Part shown: piece by piece, positions 7,108 through 9,769 of the stretch | Layout: each line of letters opens with the position of its first letter | Numbering within the stretch: the first letter of the stretch is position 1 | From: Spirosoma fluviale | Lineage (GTDB): Bacteria > Bacteroidota > Bacteroidia > Cytophagales > Spirosomataceae | Length of the DNA stretch: 9,769 nucleotides | Direction: 5' to 3' | NCBI GenBank assembly: GCA_945906915.1 | Contig: CAMDSI010000069.1 | Span: 1 to 9,769 of the forward strand | Notes under the pieces: model-generated | Told to the model about the DNA's origin: nothing | The model's database searches: none | Seen by the model: the letters and a program-made list of their open reading frames with translations, nothing else | Position numbers and translations under genes: made by a program

Positions 7108-7494
7108 GAAGGAGCGAATTAATTCAGCCGTTTTTGCCAAAGATTCAGCCGACGGCTTCATCTTCTCCTGCGAGAAATTAATATCTAACATCCGGTTCAT
7201 CGGAACCAAATGCACGTGCGCGTGAGGCACTTCTAAGCCAATAACAGCCACCCCCACCTTTTTACAAGGAATTGCTTTCTTAATCGCTGGCGCAATCGTC
7301 TGAGCAAACTTCATTAAGTCCCCAAGCAATTCAGGGTCTAAATCGAAGAGGTAGTCTACCTCCTGTTTCGGTATCACTAGCACGTGACCTTCCACTAAAG
7401 GCATTACATCTAAGAAGGCTAAGAAGCGATCGTCTTCCTTGATCAAATGACAAGGAATTTCTTTGTTGACAATTTTGGTAAATATCGTGCTCAT
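7099..7494 (-). CDS. HIT-family nucleotide hydrolase/transferase
   Basis: This 131-residue cytosolic protein of the histidine triad family (Hint/Fhit class) hydrolyses or transfers nucleoside monophosphates from substrates such as phosphoramidates or dinucleoside polyphosphates. The substrate here is unknown. The N-terminal part FTKIVNKEIPCHLIKEDD and the segment FLDVMPLVEGHVLVIPK are classic HIT features. The triad HAHVHLV is at 91-97, with H93 as the expected nucleotidylated residue. The unusually short C-terminus ends shortly after the triad-containing core, within the normal size range of 110-150 residues. Its ATG follows the kup stop after one base (TAAGATG), so it is the second gene of a kup-HIT operon and may be translationally coupled. 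Its stop lies inside the end of gpsA, with a 9-base convergent overlap and no terminator hairpin seen. Confidence 0.94.
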   Translation of the reverse strand: MSTIFTKIVNKEIPCHLIKEDDRFLAFLDVMPLVEGHVLVIPKQEVDYLFDLDPELLGDLMKFAQTIAPAIKKAIPCKKVGVAVIGLEVPHAHVHLVPMNRMLDINFSQEKMKPSAESLAKTAELIRSFLL

Positions 7495-7495
7495 C

Positions 7496-9457
7496 TTAAT
7501 CTATTCGCTTCAAATTACATTTCGTAATCGGCTTAATAATCAAAGGTACTTTCTCTAATTTCACTGCATCGGAATCTAAGCCAAAATACTTATCCTCCGA
7601 ATGCGTAAACTGCTTCACGAAGAAATATGCCTTCATAACCAATCTGTCTAATAGAGGCAATTCATTATCAAATGACAAGAATTTCTCCAAAACAACGAAA
7701 CGGAAATCCCCGATTACATTCTGTTCATTCAAAGACTTATATCGGGACGTGATATCCACTTCGCCACGAGAAACCATCTCTTCTACCACCTTACGGAAGT
7801 ATAAGTTAATGCGCTGCTCGACGCGGAAACCTAATTTAAAATTCACTTTGATGATGTCATCTCGTTCGATAACCGTCACCTTATAATCCATAGTATATGG
7901 CTCATCCAAGGTATCCACGTGGACGAACCAATAGATGTCCGCACGCTTCGGGCGTCTTTGAAAAATAGAATAAATAATCTTCGATTCAATATCTGTCACA
8001 CGACCCGCATTCGACATAAAGACTAAGTGCGTCGCGTATTTAGGAATGGTTTCGTCTTGACTAAGTTCTTTCAACGGTTCGATATAATCCGATAATTTCT
8101 CATACTCGGTTAATTTCTTCTTGATTTTCGTAGCTCTATGCCAAATCCACATGATGAAAATAATGACTCCTGCGATAAACAAGGAAACATAACCCCCATG
8201 CCAGAATTTCTGCAAATTCGCTACTAAGAAAGAGCCTTCTAGGGAAACATACACAACAAGGAATAAAACAATCCACCACATGTCTATTTTTCGCATGTGT
8301 AGATAATAGGCCATCAAAGAAGTGGTCATTAACATGGTCATCGTGATGGCTAGTCCATAAGCCCCCTCCATGTTTGCTGATTCTTTAAACCATAATACAA
8401 TACCTACGCAGCCCATCCACAATAAAATATTGATGGAAGGAACGTATAATTGTCCTTTTTGATCAGATGGATAAACTAAACGTACACGAGGCCAAAAGTT
8501 CAAACGAATCGCCTCTGAAATTAAGGTAAATGAACCTGAAATTAAGGCCTGTGAAGCAATAACTGCCGCAGCAGTGGCTATCATAATTCCTGTAAACAGA
8601 AATTCACGTGGCAATAATTCGAAGATTGGCTTGCGAACACCTAAAAGCGCACCTTCATGTGCTAATAGCCAAGCGCCTTGACCGAAATATTGTAAAACCA
8701 AAGCAATCTTCACGAAAATCCAGCTCACACGAATATTCTCTCTCCCGCAGTGACCTAAATCAGAATACAAGGCTTCTGCTCCCGTAGTACATAAAAAGAC
8801 TGCTCCCAAGGTCCAGAATCCGGCCGTTCCCGACTGATGCGTTGTCAATAATTCCCACGCATAAACGGGGGATAAAGCTCTAAAAATGCTCCAGTCTTGA
8901 CCTATCCACAAAAGACCTGTCAGGGCTAACATGGAAAACCATACGAGCATAATCGGGCCAAAAAGTTTACCAACGACCTTAGTACCAAAGATTTGGAAGA
9001 CAAATAGCGCTGTCAAAATCACAATAACAATAGGTACCGTATCCGTGACATAAGGAGTTCCATCTGGATGATGCAACATTTTTAATCCTTCAATCGCAGA
9101 AGAAACCGAGATGGGAGGTGTAATAATTCCATCCGCTAATAACGTCGCACCACCGATAATCGCTGGAAAAGTTAACCATTTTGCATGACGCCTTACTAAA
9201 GCAAAAAGGGCAAAGATCCCGCCTTCACCCTTATTATCCGCTTGTAAAATTAATATCACATACTTTAACGTAGTCTGTAATGTCAAAGTCCAAAAAATAC
9301 AAGATAAGCCACCCAAAACAGTTAACGAATTAATGGGATTATCTCCAATAATTGATTGCATTACATACAAGGGAGAGGTTCCAATATCACCGTATATGAT
9401 ACCCATTGCCACTAATAAACCGGCGGCAGTGGCTTTACTTTTGTGTTTGTGTTCCAT
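7496..9457 (-). CDS. kup: KUP/HAK/KT-family potassium uptake transporter
   Basis: This 653-residue inner-membrane protein probably mediates K+/H+ symport. The family signature YGDIGTSPLY is at residues 22-31. NKGEGGIFAL (76-84 region, with E78) and ADGIITPPISV (108-118) follow in the expected places. About twelve hydrophobic segments run from residue 11 to 439: near 11-31, 50-72, 97-119, 141-159, 165-186, 212-230, 247-267, 287-312, 340-357, 366-386, 392-412 and 421-439. A C-terminal cytosolic domain (about 445-653) completes a full-length protein. The ATG at 9457 gives a short basic N-terminus (MEHKHKSK) before the first helix; no Shine-Dalgarno sequence is present. A good Bacteroidota promoter lies about 125 bases upstream, and the HIT gene follows after one base. 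Kup proteins in several phyla are controlled by c-di-AMP, but nothing in this sequence shows that here. Confidence 0.97.
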   Translation of the reverse strand: MEHKHKSKATAAGLLVAMGIIYGDIGTSPLYVMQSIIGDNPINSLTVLGGLSCIFWTLTLQTTLKYVILILQADNKGEGGIFALFALVRRHAKWLTFPAIIGGATLLADGIITPPISVSSAIEGLKMLHHPDGTPYVTDTVPIVIVILTALFVFQIFGTKVVGKLFGPIMLVWFSMLALTGLLWIGQDWSIFRALSPVYAWELLTTHQSGTAGFWTLGAVFLCTTGAEALYSDLGHCGRENIRVSWIFVKIALVLQYFGQGAWLLAHEGALLGVRKPIFELLPREFLFTGIMIATAAAVIASQALISGSFTLISEAIRLNFWPRVRLVYPSDQKGQLYVPSINILLWMGCVGIVLWFKESANMEGAYGLAITMTMLMTTSLMAYYLHMRKIDMWWIVLFLVVYVSLEGSFLVANLQKFWHGGYVSLFIAGVIIFIMWIWHRATKIKKKLTEYEKLSDYIEPLKELSQDETIPKYATHLVFMSNAGRVTDIESKIIYSIFQRRPKRADIYWFVHVDTLDEPYTMDYKVTVIERDDIIKVNFKLGFRVEQRINLYFRKVVEEMVSRGEVDITSRYKSLNEQNVIGDFRFVVLEKFLSFDNELPLLDRLVMKAYFFVKQFTHSEDKYFGLDSDAVKLEKVPLIIKPITKCNLKRID

Positions 9458-9553
9458 TTTTAATCTCTAGGGAGTAAAAGTCTTATCAAGCGGCTTTGTT
9501 TATAATAAATATTAAATGCAATAAATGCTAAAAATTGTACTATTTTTATCTGT

Positions 9554-9575
9554 TTTCTTGAAATATTCCAAGAAA
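9554..9575. repeat. 22-bp imperfect palindrome at the start of the kup leader
   Basis: On the + strand TTTCTTGAAAT is followed directly by ATTCCAAGAAA, two 11-base arms that are reverse complements with one mismatch. The outer seven bases (TTTCTTG/CAAGAAA) match perfectly. The palindrome lies just downstream of the -7 box and starts at the predicted transcription start. It could be a repressor operator or a 5'-end mRNA stem-loop. It is AT-rich and no T-run follows in the direction of kup transcription, so a terminator is unlikely. Confidence 0.6.
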
Positions 9576-9581
9576 CGGACG

Positions 9582-9611
9582 CAAATATAATTCAATGTTT
9601 TAGATATCAAA
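9582..9611 (-). promoter_or_regulatory. Bacteroidota-type promoter for the kup-HIT operon
   Basis: Read on the - strand, TTTG (9611-9608) is followed by an 18-base spacer and TATATTTG (9589-9582). This matches the Bacteroidota -33/-7 consensus TTTG...TAnnTTTG exactly. Transcription would start near 9575, giving a leader of roughly 118 bases before the kup ATG at 9457. The leader is AT-rich. Apart from the palindrome at its 5' end I see no recognisable riboswitch in it; in particular I cannot make out a ydaO-type c-di-AMP element. Inverted repeats frame this promoter on both sides. Confidence 0.72.
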
Positions 9612-9654
9612 TAGCTTTAGAAAACTTTTCAAGAAAACGCTGAATGCTTGCGAA

Positions 9655-9769
9655 TTAACGCTCATAATAATACCCAAAAATGATATCCATTTCATCTTCA
9701 GAGGTCAAACCAAATCCAATATTTTTAGCGGTATCATTTACATAGGTCGCAACTGATGTTAAACCCTCC
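9655..9769 (-). CDS. Unidentified protein, C-terminal fragment
   Basis: A - strand frame enters at the right edge (first full codon 9768-9766) and ends at a TAA at 9657-9655. It gives 37 residues that begin EGLTSVATYVNDTAKNIGFG and finish LTSEDEMDIIFGYYYER. The stretch has no internal stop, a normal mixed composition and codon use like its neighbours; of the other two - strand frames, at least one closes almost at once. It is therefore probably the true end of a gene transcribed in the same direction as kup. I do not recognise the family. The negatively charged SEDEMD and aromatic YYY ending do not identify it. A 197-base gap containing a separate promoter divides it from kup. Its last codons and stop nearly match those of the GH2 gene at DNA level. 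Confidence 0.6.
   Translation of the reverse strand, partial: EGLTSVATYVNDTAKNIGFGLTSEDEMDIIFGYYYER

Larger units (their letters stand above)
9552..9638. repeat. 12-bp inverted repeat pair flanking the kup promoter
   Basis: GTTTTCTTGAAA at 9552-9563 and its exact reverse complement TTTCAAGAAAAC at 9627-9638 lie 63 bases apart, one on each side of the -33/-7 promoter. A third, degenerate copy (CGTTTCTTGGAA on the - strand, 9577-9566) forms the other half of the central palindrome. Three copies of a GTTT(T)CTTGRAA motif around one promoter suggest binding sites for a single regulator, possibly with looping. This is an inference from arrangement; A/T-rich sequence raises the chance of coincidence. 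Confidence 0.45.

Noticed and set aside
7116..7125. Perfect 10-bp palindrome GAATTAATTC
   Set aside because: It is inside the HIT coding region near its end, short and AT-rich; expected by chance.
9458..9575. Possible c-di-AMP (ydaO-type) riboswitch in the kup leader
   Set aside because: The leader is AT-rich and apart from the 22-bp palindrome shows no conserved helices or motifs that I can match to that or any other riboswitch.

Overview
This window looks like chromosomal DNA of a member of the Bacteroidota, possibly a Cytophagales-type bacterium; the genus cannot be fixed from the sequence alone. The reasons are the moderate G+C content, start codons mostly without a Shine-Dalgarno sequence, a clear Bacteroidota-type promoter (TTTG, 18-nt spacer, TATATTTG) ahead of the potassium transporter gene, and the family versions of the encoded proteins.

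Layout from left to right: (i) the last 39 codons of an EttA-like ABC-F ATPase gene run into a MoxR-family AAA+ ATPase gene with a one-base gap. (ii) A two-gene carbohydrate block follows. A secreted SGNH/GDSL acetylesterase fused to a GH28 pectinase (+ strand) converges on a secreted GH2 glycosidase (- strand), and their 3' ends overlap by 14 bases. (iii) gpsA (glycerol-3-phosphate dehydrogenase, + strand) is divergent from the GH2 gene across an 86-base region that holds a 19-base palindrome. (iv) gpsA converges, with a 9-base overlap, on a kup-HIT operon on the - strand. (v) A 197-base kup upstream region carries a good promoter framed by inverted repeats. (vi) The window ends in the last 37 codons of an unidentified - strand gene.

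Functionally, the two secreted enzymes could act on pectin side chains and backbone. The esterase would strip acetyl groups, GH28 would cut galacturonan or rhamnogalacturonan, and GH2 would remove a side-chain sugar such as galactose. No SusC/SusD pair, polysaccharide lyase, transporter or regulator is visible, so this is at most a small satellite of a polysaccharide utilisation locus. The other genes are housekeeping: translation (EttA), chaperone-like AAA+ activity (MoxR), phospholipid precursor synthesis (GpsA), nucleotide hydrolysis (HIT) and K+ uptake (Kup).

I see no CRISPR array, transposase, tRNA or rRNA, phage gene or recognisable defence system. The most interesting signals are the fused CE12-GH28 enzyme, the palindrome in the GH2 promoter region, the inverted repeats framing the kup promoter, and a near-identical 19-20 base sequence at the 3' ends of two separate - strand genes.
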